The notes: a model not told the origin generated them from the sequence alone. A stretch of DNA of 64,000 bases from Ananas comosus (GCF_001540865.1 NC_033621.1:4189721-4253720); one strand, 5' to 3'. Positions 10,519 through 22,229 are shown, counted from the first letter of the stretch. Made by a program: numbers and translations.

Positions 10519-13500
10519 GTGGTGGCAGGTATTATTTTGATTTCTGGCATTAGAACTCGTACTTTGTTTGATACCGATGCATCACATTCTTTTGTTAGCC
10601 GAGTATTTGCATTGTTGTATGGTCTAGAGTTAGGGTCATTGTTACAGGCACGAGAGGTGCAGATCTCCGACCATGTGTTACAGGTTGTAGAGTGTTGCTG
10701 GTCATGTCCGGTGCAGTTAGATTCTTGGATCATGTCTGCAGACCTGTTGGTGTTAGAGCAGTTGCCGGACTTTGATGTGGTGCTCGGTATGGATTCACTG
10801 GCGCGGTACTATGCTACTATCGACTGTGGAGCGAGGACGGTGACGTTCCGCGAGCCAGGCCAGGAGGAGTTTATTTTTAGAGGCTGTAGGAGTACTTTGT
10901 TTGCCACTTGGATATCTTCGGCGAGCGCTCGACAGCTGATGAGTAGGGGATGCATTGCTTTTCTGGTGACTATTGCAGAAGTGCCTACGGCGACGCCGGG
11001 ACTCGAGGATATCCCTGTAGTCCACGAGTTTCCGGACGTGTTTCCCCCGGAGTTGACGACGATGCCGCCGGAGAGGGAGATTGAGTTTGGGATTGATATA
11101 GTTCCTGGAACTGCACCAATCTCAAAGGTACCTTACAGGATGGCACCGGCAGAGCTGAGAGAGCTAAAGGCGCAGCTTCAGGATTTGATGGACAAGGGAT
11201 TTGTGAGACCCAGTGTGTCGTCTTGGGGGGCGCCGGTGTTATTCGTGAAGAACAAGGATGGTTCACTTAGATTGTGTGTGGATTATCGGGAACTGAATAA
11301 AGTGAGTTGAGAGAGCAATCTCGAAGATAGTTCCTGAAATTGCACCAATCTCGAAGGTACCTTACCTTCGAGGGAGAGGGAGATTGAGTTTGTGATTGAT
11401 GTAGTTCCTGGAACTGTACCAATCTCGAAGGTACCTTACCGGATGGCACCGGCAGAGCTGAGAGAGCTAAAGGCGCAGCTTCAGGATTTGATGGACAAGG
11501 GATTTGTGAGACCGAGTGTGTCGTCTTGGGGGGCGCCGGTGCTATTCGTGAAGAACAAGGATGGTTCACTTAGATTGCGTGTGGATTATCGGGAACTGAA
11601 TAAAGTGACCATTAAGAACAAGTATCCTTTGCCGTGCATTGATGATCTGTTTGATCAGCTGCAAGGATCTTGTGTCTTTTCGAAGATTGATCTCCAGTCC
11701 GGTTACCACCAGTTGAGTGTGAGGGCCGAGGATGTTTCCAAGACGGCTTTTCAGACTCGGTACGGGCATTATGAGTTTACAGTGATGCCTTTTGGATTGA
11801 CGAATGCCCCTGCTGCGTTTATGGATTTGATGAACAGAGTGTTCAAGCCATTCTTGGATAGGTTTGTGGTAGTCTTCATTGACGATATTTTGATATACTC
11901 ACGGAGTTATGCCGAGCATGAGGAGCACTTGAGGACGGTGCTACAGCTTTGTGCGAGTTCTGGTTACGGGAGGTTGCTTTCTTGGGCCACGTGATTTCTG
12001 CTGAAGGGGTAGCAGTGGACCCGAAGAAGATTGATGCGATTCGGGATTGGCCCAGACTGACGATGGTGACAGAGGTGAGGAGTTTCCTTGGATTAGCAGG
12101 TTATTACCGTCGGTTTGTAGAAGGCTTTGCGAAGTTTTCCACACCCCTCACTCGTTTGACTCGAAAAGGGATTAAGTTCACCTGGAGTGAGGACTGTCAG
12201 AGGAGTTTTGATGAATTGAGACAGAGGTTGACGTCAGCTCCTATCCTTGCCCTTCCAGTTATGGGGGAAAGATTTGTGATCTATAGTGATGCATCACACA
12301 GTAAATTGGGCTGTGTGTTGATGCAGTATGGTAGGATAATTGTTTATACTTCACGACAATTAAAGAATTACGAGAAAAATTACCCTACGCATTACTTGGA
12401 GCTTGCCGGAGTGGTTTTTTGCTTTAAAGTTGTAGCGGCATTATCTGTATGGCGAGAGCTGTGAGATTTTCACCGATCATAAAAGTCTCAAGTATCTGTT
12501 CACCCTAAAGGAGTTGAACCTGAGGCAGCACCGGTGGTTGGAGTTACTGAAGGACTACGACATTAGTATTCAGTATCGTCCCGGCAAGACAAACGTGGTG
12601 GCAGATGCATTGAGTAGGAAGGTAGTGCAGAGCTTGAGTTTGTTGATTACTCGGCAGAGGCCGTTATTCGAGGAGCTGCAGCGGCTGAGACTGGAGATAG
12701 TGTCTCCGGGGTCTACTGCAAGACTGATGTCTATGGTCTTGCAGCCCACTCTGTTGGATAGGATCCGAGAGAAACAGAGTGGAGATCAGCAGTTGTCGAG
12801 GATTCGAGAGCAGCTAGAGAGGGGACAGGCTGAGGGCTTTGTTGTGGACAGTTCGGGAGGACTGCAGTACAGAGACCGACTGTGTGTGCCTGTGGATTCA
12901 GATATCCGAGAGGACATTTTGAGAGAGGCTCATTGTTCTCCTTATACGGTTCATCCTAGTGGAACTAAGATGTATAAGGACTTGAAGGCACAGTTCTGGT
13001 GGAATGAAATGAAGAGAGAGATTGGTAGATATGTCGCTCAGTGTTTGACTTGCCAACAGATAAAGGCCGAGCATCAGGTACCTGCTGGTAAGCTTCAGAT
13101 TCTGCCAGTGCCCGAGTGGAAGTGGGAGCAGATCACGATGGACTTCGTCGTGGGATTACCTAGAGCACAAGGTAGCTTCGATACTATTTAGGTGATAGTG
13201 GACAGATTAACTAAGTTTGCTCACTTCTTACCAGTTCAGACCATTTGGTCCAGGGAGAGACTCGCTCAGTTATATCTGGATGAGATAGTGAGTTACATGG
13301 TGTGCCCGCGTCGATTGTGTCGGATCGAGACCCGAGGTTTGTCTCACACTTTTGGAGGAGTCTGCAGACAGCCTTGTGTACACAGTTACAGTTCAGCACA
13401 GCGTTTTACCCACAGACAGATGGTCAGTCAGAGCGGACCATTTAGACTCTAGAGGACATGCTGAGGGCACGCGTCCTAGATTTTGGAGAAGGGTGGCATC

Positions 13501-14190
13501 GACATTTGAGACTGGCTGAGTTTGCGTATAACAACAGCTATCAAGCGAGCATCCAAATGGCTCCGTTTGAAGCGTTGTATGGACGCAGATGTCGATCCCC
13601 TTTGTTTTGGAGTGATGTGGGTGAAAGGAGGACGTTAGGGGCCTGAGATTTTGCTAGAGGCTAAGGAAAAGGTAAGAGCAGTGCGACGACACCTTTTGAC
13701 AGCCCAGAGCCGCCAGAGGAGCTACGCAGATATCCGTAAATGAGACTTGAAGTTTCAAGTTGGAGATCATATATTTCTTGAAGTCTCGCTGTCCAAAGGG
13801 ATTCGTAGATTCGGAGTGCTTGGAAAGCTCAGTTCACGCTACATTGGACCTTTTGAGGCATTGGAGTGAGTTTGACCGGTCGCCTACAGGATTGCTCTAC
13901 CTCCCCGACTGGCTGGTATCCATGATGTCTTCCACGTCTCGACATTGAGGAAATATATTTTCGACCCCTCCCACGTGATTGACTTCGCTCCACTGGAGAT
14001 TGGCGAGAATCTGAGATACGAGGAGCGACCGTTGTGGATTCTTGCTCGGGAGACGAAAGAATTGCGCAATCAGGTCATCCCGTATATAAAAGTACAGTGG
14101 AGTAATCACGAGGAGTGGGAGGCGACTTGGGAGCCCGAGACGGTGATGAGGGAGTCCTACCTTACCTGTTTGATGCTCAGTGTTGAGGTA
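10519..14190 (+). pseudogene. pol of the first chromovirus, broken
   Basis: Protease: [10 protein letters not shown] near 10567, where the family has DTG, so the active-site glycine is lost. Reverse transcriptase: two partly duplicated N-terminal parts, then [10 protein letters not shown] and the catalytic FIDDILIYS near 11875. A short deletion after the LRTVLQ segment (about 11940) shifts the frame. RNase [14 protein letters not shown] near 12272. Integrase: zinc segment with CLTCQQIK near 13045 and core MDFVVGLP near 13138, then TGG-to-TAG at 13189 and CAG-to-TAG at 13443. Chromodomain-like end WSNHEEWEATWEPE near 14098. These enzymes copy the RNA and insert the DNA copy in the nucleus; this copy cannot do so. 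Confidence 0.88.
11071..11612. repeat. Tandem duplication inside reverse transcriptase, 303-bp period
   Basis: GAGAGGGAGATTGAGTTTG and the following 220 bases recur at 11374. The offset is 303 bp, 101 codons, so frame is kept, but the joint holds a TGA (11308) and scrambled bases. The duplicated part covers the protease-RT linker and the first RT motif (VDYRELNKV). Confidence 0.85.
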
Positions 14191-14222
14191 TGTTTAAGTT
14201 TCGAGGACGAAACTTTTTGTAG

Positions 14223-14232
14223 TGGGGGAGGA
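14223..14232 (+). other. Polypurine tract of the first chromovirus
   Basis: TGGGGGAGGA lies directly before the TGTGG start of the 3' LTR, where plus-strand DNA synthesis is primed. Confidence 0.85.
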
Positions 14233-15816
14233 TGTGGTATCCCTGGAGTTCAGCAGTTGAGGCTTGTCGACAGCTCTGGAGAGTGTTGGGACAAGTCCGA
14301 GTCCCGTTGGTGCGAATTAGAAGCTAAACGGACTCGTTGCGACGCGAGATCAGGGTGTGAACTTTGCAAACTTGAAAAAGGGCTATTTTTGCCTGTTGTA
14401 TCGGTACAACCATCGAGTTGTAACCGGTACACTTTCTGTACCGATACAGTCATCGAGGTGTACCGGTACACTTTGCCAGAATCTACACAGCTGCTCTCGG
14501 GTTGCCATTTGTACCGGTACAAATGCCCGTGTACCGGTACACTTGAGTAGGTAAGGGGCTTTTTGGTAATTTCTTATCTCGTGGACTTCACTCTTATCCC
14601 TCTTTTTTATATCGACGTAGAGAGAATGAGAGGGAGAATTTGACTGTTTTTCTTCTCCTCTCTCTCTCTAGCTTGGTTCGGTTTGTGGAGGAGCTCGGGT
14701 GGAGTTGGTTCGTCGTCGACGTCGCGCCGCAGTGCCGTTCGAGCGTGTCTTTGTCGTCGTAGTGCTGTGGGGAGGCCGGGCGAGGGTGTGATTCTGCCGT
14801 TCTCGATGTCGCACTGGATTGGATTAGCTATGAAGGGGGGTTAAACGTCGGTTTAGCTTCTAAGTGCATATATATATATAGTCGGCATGTGTGCGCGGTA
14901 GCATGTTGTATATTGCATTTGCTCGATTCATTGATTTAGTATAGCTGTTCATAAAATCTGAATTGGAGCCTTGGCGTTTGCTTGTCTCTACTAGCACATG
15001 TTGGACTTGGATTTGACTTAGGAGAAAACTGCGATTATAACCTGTCATATGCTTAAACTACCGGATTTAGCTCTAGGAGCCGTTGTTATATTGTATCTCT
15101 GTAGTTTCAGCGTGGTGGATACCCCAAGTAGTTTAGTTTGCTGTTACGCTCGTGCTAGGGATGTCGAGTGTATTTGACAGTAGCGTTCAGGCTGTTCCGG
15201 ACTCGTGGGTGTCGTCGGGGTTGACTGTGGACCCAGATCGCCGTTTTGGCGTCAGATTGTGCTGAGGGCACGTGACCTGTAGCTGATAGTGTAGTGACTT
15301 GTAGCTGTAGATTTCTTGCCAGCATTTCCTACTATCCTCACTTCCTTCTGTAGACTTGGTGGGTAGACCGGCGTTGTAGAGGGCGGTACCCACTGAGGAC
15401 TACTTGTGTTTACAGTAGTTATCACGCCTAGTTGTTACTCTTGTTTTGCAGAGCCTTCGGTTCCGGCTGCTGCATCTTCTGAGGCCGATCGTGGCAAGGC
15501 CGTTGCGAGCTAGAGCCCTACCTGACGAGTTGCCGAGCTAGAGGATTGCCCACTGCAGGTAGTATTGTTTTTGAGTTCATATAAATTCTGTTGCTGTATC
15601 TCGCTAGGCGAGCTTTTGTGTATTGAACAGTGCATGTATAGTGAACTGTTTGCTTTTCTACCTGTTTATATTTTATTTTTCCTAGCAGCTCTATACTACT
15701 GGTTGTAGTATTGTATGTATTACAGGTACAGCTATTGCTTTGTATACATGGAAAATTTCTTTGTACACGGCGGATTTATCGCCGTGCCCGGTGAACGTGA
15801 AATCAGGGGCGTGACA
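14233..15816 (+). repeat. 3' LTR of the first chromovirus, internally deleted
   Basis: 1584 bp, TGTGGTATCC to GCGTGACA. Compared with the 5' LTR it lacks about 300 bp at 15280, between CACGTGACCTGT and AGCTGATAGTG. The six TGTACCGGTACA-like palindromes lie at 14397-14543, with different point changes from the 5' copy. Confidence 0.9.
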
Positions 15817-15819
15817 GGT

Positions 15820-16460
15820 AGATTGGGGGGAGATCTGCCAGATCTGTGGTAGAGACGGGGGAAAGGAAAACCTCGGCCGAATGGCATTTAATGCCCAGAT
15901 CCGAGGTAGGTAGAGGCATACGGGACAGGCCGGAACCATCTCCGGAAAATCGGTGATTTATTCCAGATCTGCGCTTGGGAAGGGGGGAAGCCAATCTCCG
16001 GCCGAACGACATTTAATGCCAAGATCCGGGGTAGATAGGGGCGTACGGAGCAAGCCGGACCCATATCCGGGAAACCGGAGGTTCGACGGCGCATTAAATG
16101 CTAAGATCCGGCGAAGCGGCGATTGAGCGGCGCAAGGTATGACCCCTACAGGAAGGTCGGTAGAGAGAGAGAGAGGGAAGGGATTGGAGTAACACAGTAA
16201 GAAGAGAAAAGGGGGACCCACGGGTCAGATTGGTGAGAGCATGGGCATCGGAGTAGCACAGTATAGGGGGGGAGTGGAGGCGCCAGGGAGAGGGGACCCA
16301 CGGGTCCGATGCATGAGAGTGGGGGAAAAAGAAAATTATTGGGGAGCGGGGGCATCGGAGTCGCACGGTATAAGAGGGAGTGGAGGCGCCAGGAAGAGGG
16401 ACCCATAGGTCAGATGGGTGAGAGAGGGGAAAAAAAAATTATTGGGGGCTCACATCCGAA
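15820..16460. repeat. GC-rich minisatellite-like block
   Basis: Two families of direct repeats follow the LTR. One, with GGCCGAAYGRCATTTAATGCC and AGATCCG, recurs at about 123-bp spacing (15876, 15999, partial near 16085). A second, with ATCGGAGTMGCACRGTATA, GTGGAGGCGCCAG and GGGACCCA, recurs near 16240 and 16350. Minus-strand open frames across this block repeat with it and are not genes. It may be part of another transposon's untranslated region. Confidence 0.6.
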
Positions 16461-16839
16461 ATCAAGGAGAAGCAGCAAAACGGTTAAAGGTTCGCCCTTT
16501 AATATTATTGTATAGATACTTGTTATTTTTCAATGTCATTCATTCATTTCTATTCTACGCCTCAGATTTATTTATTTATTTTAAGTTGTGACCTTCAATA
16601 ATAGGTCATTTCAAGAGAGATATTGATTACCAGATACTAAAAAGAGGAATATTTTGATCTTTTAATACATGGGTAATTAAGTAATTTTACCTTCACTATA
16701 TTACCTAAATCTTTCTTCTCTCTTTGTTTTCTTTTTCTCTCTCTATCTTTTCTCTTCATCCACGGATATCTCGTCGTTTTCATATGAGGAAGCCTTCAAA
16801 TTATTTGACAACATGGTCTTGAACTTATATTTTAAAATT
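16461..16839. other. Intergenic stretch, no gene recognised
   Basis: AT- and CT-rich DNA with a pyrimidine tract near 16710-16760. I see nothing further. Confidence 0.5.
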
Positions 16840-16848
16840 TTAAATTTA

Positions 16849-17244
16849 GGAAAAACTTCAAATACCCCCCTTGTGGTTTTACTTTTTCTCATTTTAGTAC
16901 CATGTGGTTTAAAGTGTATCAAATTAGTACCATGTGGTTTCGCACTTTCTCACTTTAGTACCCTGTGGTTTAAAGTGTATCAAGTTAGTACCCTGTGGTT
17001 TCGCACTTTCTCACTTTAGTACCCTGTGGTTTAATATTTCATTAAGAGAAAAATAAAACCTCGGAGTACGTACTAACTTGATTCAAAAATAAAACCATAA
17101 AGTACTAACTTGATACACTTTAAACCACAGAGTACTAAAGTGAGAAAGTGCGAAACAACAGAGTACTAACTTGATACACTTTAAACCATATGGCACTAAA
17201 ATAAAAAAGTGCAAAACCACAAGGGGGGCTTTTGAAGTTTTTCC
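16849..17244. mobile_element. Hairpin MITE, 396 bp, with 9-bp target duplication
   Basis: The two halves are near-perfect inverted copies. Termini are GGAAAAACTTCAAA on both strands, and each arm repeats CACTTTCTCACTTTAGTACC and TGTGGTTTAAAGTGTATCAA. TTAAATTTA flanks it exactly on both sides (16840-16848 and 17245-17253). A 9-bp duplication fits Mutator-like transposases. The whole element can fold into one long hairpin. Confidence 0.85.
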
Positions 17245-17253
17245 TTAAATTTA

Positions 17254-18774
17254 ATATAATATATTTTGAAATATGGTAAACAGAAACAATTATTTTGAGT
17301 TCGAGTCTTTGGGTTTGGATTTGATTTTGGATTTCAAATTTTTGATCAGTTTCGGATTTAGATATGGATTTTTTAAATCTGTCAGGTTCGAAAATGGGTT
17401 TTGCTATTGATAGTCGGGTTCGGATTCAAGTCCCTAACCTTTTTTTTTTCAGACTAATAATCTTAATCTTTTTAATTTTTCTGTTCAAAATTATGTTTAA
17501 AATATTTATTATTTTAATGGTTAAAATATCATTATATTTAAAATGTCTATTATCTCTAATGGTTTAAAATTATTTTTAATCTTATTCAGTTCAATGGGTT
17601 AAACTGAGTTGCTTGATAGAATGGGTTATGGTCTGATCGTTCGAACCAATTAGCTCAATCTGGTTTTTAAATTATTGATACTAACTTAATTAAAACGAAT
17701 AATAAAAGTTAGAAAGCTAATTGCAAACCAAAAGATAAGGAACTAAAATTTAAAAAATCGACTAAAAGCTGAAAAATTTTAAAGATAAAAATAAAAATCA
17801 ACTTTATAAATTAAATCAATTAGACTAATAAAATTGATAAAATATACAAATAGTCTAGACTTGTTCCATATATATTTATTTAATTTATCTATAGTTCTAA
17901 TTTTGTTTACTCTAGTAAAACTTCATGGTGGAGATGTAATATAAGCTTAAAATTTAAATCATAAAGCATAAATTTATTTATTAGTAAGTTTAAATTGTAT
18001 TATACTGTTTAGATTTATAGGAGGTTTCTATATACTTTCAGGTTCTGAATTTTAAATTTATTTTCAATTTATATTCTAAATTATAATACATGATCTCATT
18101 ATTTTAAAAGATTAATTTTAGTATTAAAATTTGAATTTAATGTAACCGGTACAATTCTATTCTAAAAATAAATTTGAATTATGCCCTATATTCCTAATCA
18201 ATTACCCACATTCATATTATTTTAAATAGTGATACAAAATTAATGTCTAAACTAGAGGAATTTAAAATTTTTTTAAACAAATTAAATATGTTGAATTGAA
18301 ATATTTACCAACATTAAAAATTTTTAAGTAGCAATACAAAATTCCTCTAATTTAAATTTGATTTTTTTAATTTAAATGTATAATATTTAATATTTAAATT
18401 CAACATATTTAGAAATAATACTATTTCTAAAATTTGTAAAATTTAAATTAATGCCTAAATTAGAGAAATTTTAAAATTTCCTAAAATTAATGACTAAATT
18501 AGTGCAAAATTAATGTCTAAATTTGGGATATCTATAAATTCCTTTATTTAATGCTTAAATTAATGCAAAATTAATGCCTAAATTTGAGATATCAATCAAA
18601 ACTTTCTTTAAATTTTGCAATATTTAATTATAAAAATACCCTCGACATGAAGTTATCTTTTAATTTGTTATATATTAAAGATACCCTCTACGTACATGAA
18701 GTTATCAACGGTTAAGATTTTTTTTATTTTTTTTAAAATAAAGTAACGAATCATCTCTCTTTTATATGCATGTA
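17254..18774. other. AT-rich stretch without a gene
   Basis: Low-complexity DNA. From about 18190 to 18610 variants of TTAATGYCTAAATTAG recur at irregular spacing, a degenerate local repeat. No coding sequence, RNA gene or transposon terminus is seen. Confidence 0.5.
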
Positions 18775-18910
18775 AAATGCACATGCACATATCATTTGCC
18801 AACTTTTTCAAAGTCAACTAATCAGTCTATATACATATGCATATGCTTTGAAAAAAATCAACATGCATAAGTTTCCTGCATGCACATGCATGAAAAACAT
18901 GCATGTCTTT
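18775..18910. promoter_or_regulatory. Cluster of CATGCA/ATGCAT (RY-like) motifs
   Basis: At least seven CATGCA, TGCATG or GCATATGC words fall in about 130 bp. RY motifs (CATGCA) are known binding sites of plant B3-domain factors. The paralogous position near 48940-48965 keeps only part of the cluster. There is no adjacent gene, so a regulatory role is speculative. Confidence 0.3.
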
Positions 18911-19168
18911 GCCGTCCAATTAGATAATCTTATTCACACATGAAGGACTCTGCCCAGCTGACTTCCACATATATTCATATTTTTTTTATATTTGAAAATA
19001 TTGCAGGTCAAACAATTTATGCTCTATACCAAAGAATGCATATATCCAACACTACAAACAACGGGATTTCAAATAATATCCATTTTCAGGGGAAAAAATT
19101 AGGGAATTTGAACTTAAATAACCTTCTAGAAAAAAAATTAGCTCAACATATAATCTTGATTCAAATAC

Positions 19169-19402
19169 CGGAGTCCAGCTATAGTGCTTGTAAATGCACC
19201 GAAAACTTGATGCTCGTAAGTTTTTTACCGTCAGATCCATCCGCTTGATCATCTCCATCCGTTAGATTATACTATTCAACGAATCACCCACTTAATTCTA
19301 GAAAACTATTATTATCCTAACCGCACATTCCTTAATCCAAGAGCCGAAAAGACCTATAAGCACCAATTACTTGATACTTTTAAAAGTATAAGAGCTCAAT
19401 TC
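19169..19402. mobile_element. Small MITE, 234 bp, with empty site in copy B
   Basis: CAAATAC flanks the insert on both sides (19162-19168 and 19403-19409; 8 bp with one mismatch if extended). Copy B at about 51594 reads CTCTCAAATATAGAAAA without the insert, so the insertion came after the duplication. The right end (reverse complement GAATTGAGCTCTTATAC) resembles the MITEs at 49585 and 50810. The 7-8 bp duplication fits hAT-type transposases. Confidence 0.75.
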
Positions 19403-19748
19403 CAAATACAAATAATCCCTTAACATATCGCATGTTGCACTATATATACCTTCTAAATATAAAAAATATGTACTTAACCTCTCTCAAACTATCAAAAATT
19501 TCTTATCAGATTACAGTATTACACAAAGAAAAAGTTAAATGATCAAATGTGCTTCTATTTTTCACTTTTTTTTCCCCTCCTCGAGGGGGTGAAGTGTATA
19601 TTTTTTCTCTAAGAGATTCAGTTAAGTTTTTAATTAGGAGGATTAAACTTATTTTTTAAATCTAAAGTATTAAGTACAATACATAACATATTGAAGAGAG
19701 TAAAGTGCATTTTTAGCCTATAATTTGAATATTCATGTAAAACGAATT

Positions 19749-20310
19749 TGGAGCGAAAATGGGAAGGACGGATTAGGGATGAATCTCGAATCCATTTATT
19801 ATCTTTTGTTTATTGTTTTGTCACGATGAAAATTTTTCTCTGGCTACTCAGCAATAGAAAACTGCTGACAGCCGACAATCTAGTTCTGAGGGGTCGGCCT
19901 TACAACCACGCAGTGTGCTCCCTTTGTCTGTCAGCTCCAGTGCGATCCTTTTGTGTGTCAGCTCCTGAAACAGCACTTCACATATTCATCCATTGCAGGT
20001 GCAACTACTCAAAGGAAGTGCTGGCCAAAATTGGCGTTGCTCCGGTCAACTCTGATCTGCTTTGATTATATACTCCGACTGGACTTTCTGAAGTATTGTT
20101 GGGTCGAGTTGAGGATGTCCCTCTTCCCAACTGCACGTCAAAGTCTTTGAGCTCTTCTGGAGTGCTTTTCACCGGTGATCTGTTCAGCTTCGAATGTGCG
20201 AAATCGAAGAATTTTTGAACCCAGGTCGATCCACTGCTGTCAATGTGCTCACACCATCAATTGTGATGGGAATCCTAAAGTTTTGGCACCTAGGAGCTGA
20301 TGAGAAGACG
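19749..20310 (+). pseudogene. LINE-derived zf-RVT domain fragment, copy A
   Basis: The open frame 19748-20065 reads FLWLLSNRKLLTADNLVLRG followed by a CxxC segment, APETALHIFIHC and KEVLAKIG. That is the zinc-binding domain found C-terminal to reverse transcriptase in plant LINE retrotransposons. About 25 bp are tandemly duplicated within the cysteine segment (LCLSAP then FCVSAP), absent from copy B. No reverse transcriptase core is present, so this is a remnant. The homologous tail continues to about 20310 with stops. Confidence 0.75.
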
Positions 20311-20340
20311 AAGAAATCTTAATGTATCGTCTCTGCTTGG

Positions 20341-20734
20341 ATGTTCAATGTAAAATGTATGAAAATATGTCCTTCAATAATAGTTTACACTTTGACATTT
20401 GCTCTGAAACTTTTCTCCATCATGCTGAGAGGTCATTCCACCCCTTTTATCTCCATAGACTTATATTTTACCTTTCACATCCCATTTGTTTATATTAGGA
20501 AAAAATTTGGAGTTAGGAAAAAATTTAAATAATTCTGATTAAATTCAGTAAGGTTGGAAAGCTTGGAGAGTTAGGAAACAATTTGTAGAATTCAATAATA
20601 ATCCGGTTAATAAAATATAAATACATGAAACTAAAATATGTAAAAGAACAAAAAGTTCATATACAATTATTCAAATTTTTATCAAATTTATTGTGAAAAA
20701 GTTAAAAATATAATGGTCTTTTTGCAAAAAGTAT
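20341..20734. other. Intergenic stretch, no gene recognised
   Basis: AT-rich. It precedes the nested insertion complex. A 64-codon minus frame (20688-20882) overlaps the inverted arm and has no known motif. Confidence 0.4.
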
Positions 20735-20990
20735 TCACTAGTTTTGCTTTTTTACAAAAGCAGGCCACGATTGCTAATTGAGAATGCTTCCAAAGTATGT
20801 TAGCAGTGAGCATGACTGAGAGTGGCGAGCTGGTAATGATGGTAGTACGTAAGAGGAAAAAACGATCTGGCGGACCACGCAATGTTGCACTATTCTATTA
20901 AAAAATAACACTATTCGAATATATATTGCACTATTTAAAAAGATAGTTGCATTATTTTATAGGCTAATACATATATCAAACAGTACAACT
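20735..20990 (+). repeat. Left inverted arm of the 20.7-31.5 kb complex
   Basis: Contains GAGAATGCTTCCAAAGTA, GTGGCGAGC, GATGGTAGTA, GAGGAAAAAA and GCAATG with TGCACTATT in this order. The reverse complement of 31343-31490 contains GAGAATGCTCCTAAAGTA, GTGGCCATGG, GATGGTGGTAGTGAGAG and GCAATGCAATATCGCACTATT. The two arms flank everything inserted between them. Confidence 0.5.
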
Positions 20991-21502
20991 TTCTTACTAA
21001 GTAGTATTATATTTTGGAGACAGTAAATGTTGTTATAGTCATGTACATGCAGTTGTATTTCTTTTCTTTTGTCCTGAGTTGTGAGGTGATGATGTTGTGC
21101 TTTTGGATTATGTTTTACATATTAGATTACATGTATGTACAAGTGATTATTTATTTTTGTTTTAATAGCTTTGTTACTCTTTAGAGGTAGTTCTGGTATT
21201 GTTTACAAGTACTTCTATCGTTTCGTGTACACAGGGCTACCTATGTATTTGACAGATCTATTAGTGAGCCTCGGTAGTGTAAGAACCCGGGGCGTAACAG
21301 ATTAATTGGTATTAGAGTTTAAAGATAGGTCATTGGGACCTAGAAAACCGTAGGCTTTTGTCAGACCATAGGAAAGGAAGACATGAGAGACGTGACTAAC
21401 TGTGAAAATCGGCGATTGAGTGGTTGAAAATCTTTCGGGAGTATGGAGAGTGATCGAAGGAGATGTGTCTTTTTGTGTCAAATGATTTATATCGCCTACA
21501 GA
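20991..21502 (+). mobile_element. Ty3/gypsy fragment: LTR end, primer site, leader
   Basis: The LTR-like tail ends CCCGGGGCGTAACA at about 21298. TGGTATTAGAG (21307) is a once-changed Met-tRNA primer site. The leader to 21502 follows the one at 8840-9015 (AGGTCRTTGGGAYCTAG, GACATGAGAGACGTGAC, ATCGAAGGAG). The fragment stops where the CACTA terminus begins. A matching gag piece appears at 30751, so the host element was split by later insertions. Confidence 0.65.
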
Positions 21503-21505
21503 TCA

Positions 21506-21780
21506 CACTACAAGAAAAGACGGTGCTAGAGGCGGTTCTATAGAGGCGGTTCCCACAACCGCCTTTATAAAATCATATTAGAGGCGGTTTTAAAAGCCAC
21601 TACAAAATCGTATTAGAGGCGGTGCCTTAAAATCGTATTTTAAAAACTGCCACTATAAAATCGTATTAGAGGCGGTTTTATAGAGGCGGTTCCCACAACC
21701 GCCTCTATAAAATCATATTAGAGGCGGTTTAGAGGCGGTTTTTAAAAAACCGCCACTATGAAATCGTATTAGAGACGATT
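21506..21780 (+). mobile_element. CACTA (En/Spm-type) transposon, left terminus
   Basis: CACTACAAGAAAA at 21506 is the canonical terminus of plant CACTA transposons, followed by a dense subterminal zone of AGAGGCGGTT and its complement AACCGCC (over ten copies in 250 bp), the usual transposase-binding arrangement. No partner terminus (TTTTCTTGTAGTG) is found up to 24640, so the right end is lost or lies outside recognisable sequence. No transposase frame is seen. Confidence 0.8.
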
Positions 21781-21784
21781 TAGA

Positions 21785-22225
21785 GTTCCGACTCGAACCG
21801 AAGTGGGTCCGATCCGAACCCAATTGTAAAGAATCCAACTCGAACCGATGAGGGTCCGATCTGAACTGAACCGAACCGGATCCGAACCGAACCAGAGCCT
21901 GTCTGAACCGAACCGAACAGGATTCAACTTAAACCAAAGCGAATCCGATCAGAACTAAACCGAACCGGATCCGAACCAAACCAGATCCTATCTAAACCGA
22001 GCCGGACTGGATTCAACTTGAACTAAAGTGAATCCGATCCAAACTGAACCGAACCGGATCCGAACTGAACCGGATCCTGTCTGAACCGAACCGAACAGGA
22101 TTTAACTTGAACTAAAGTGGATCCGATCCATACTGAACCAAACCGGATCCCGTTTGAACCAAGCCGTAGAGGATCCGACTCGAACCGAAGTGGTCCGATC
22201 CGAACTCAACCGTGAAGAATCCAAC
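21785..22225. repeat. Tandem array 1, 89-bp period
   Basis: GATTYAACTT recurs at 21921, 22010 and 22099, exactly 89 bp apart, amid GAACCGAACCGGATCCGAAC words. The array follows directly on the CACTA subterminal zone. Confidence 0.8.
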
Positions 22226-22229
22226 TCAA

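Larger units (their letters stand above)
6927..15816 (+). mobile_element. Ty3/gypsy chromovirus (Tekay/Del-like), decayed
   Basis: A nearly complete LTR retrotransposon of about 8.9 kb. In order it has a 5' LTR, a Met-tRNA primer site, gag with a CCHC knuckle, protease, reverse transcriptase, RNase H, integrase, a C-terminal chromodomain-like segment, a polypurine tract and a 3' LTR. This gene order and the chromodomain mark the chromovirus clade. All coding parts are broken by stops and frameshifts, so the element is dead. The 5-bp flanks GGCAA and GGTAG differ by two transitions, so a target-site duplication is possible but not proven. Confidence 0.92.
18840..20340. repeat. Segmental duplication copy A, first block
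   Basis: Collinear with 48890-53270: shared landmarks include TGTCCAATTA near the left edge, AACTTAAATAACCTTCTA, AGTTAAATGATCAAAT, AACGAATTTGGAGCGAAAAT and GGGAATCCTAAAGTTTTGGC near the right edge. Copy A lacks the TRIM, MITE cluster and solo LTR present in copy B, and has its own MITE at 19169. Confidence 0.8.

Noticed and set aside
6922..15821. Intact target-site duplication of the first chromovirus
   Set aside because: Flanks GGCAA and GGTAG differ at two of five positions, so I did not count it as evidence.
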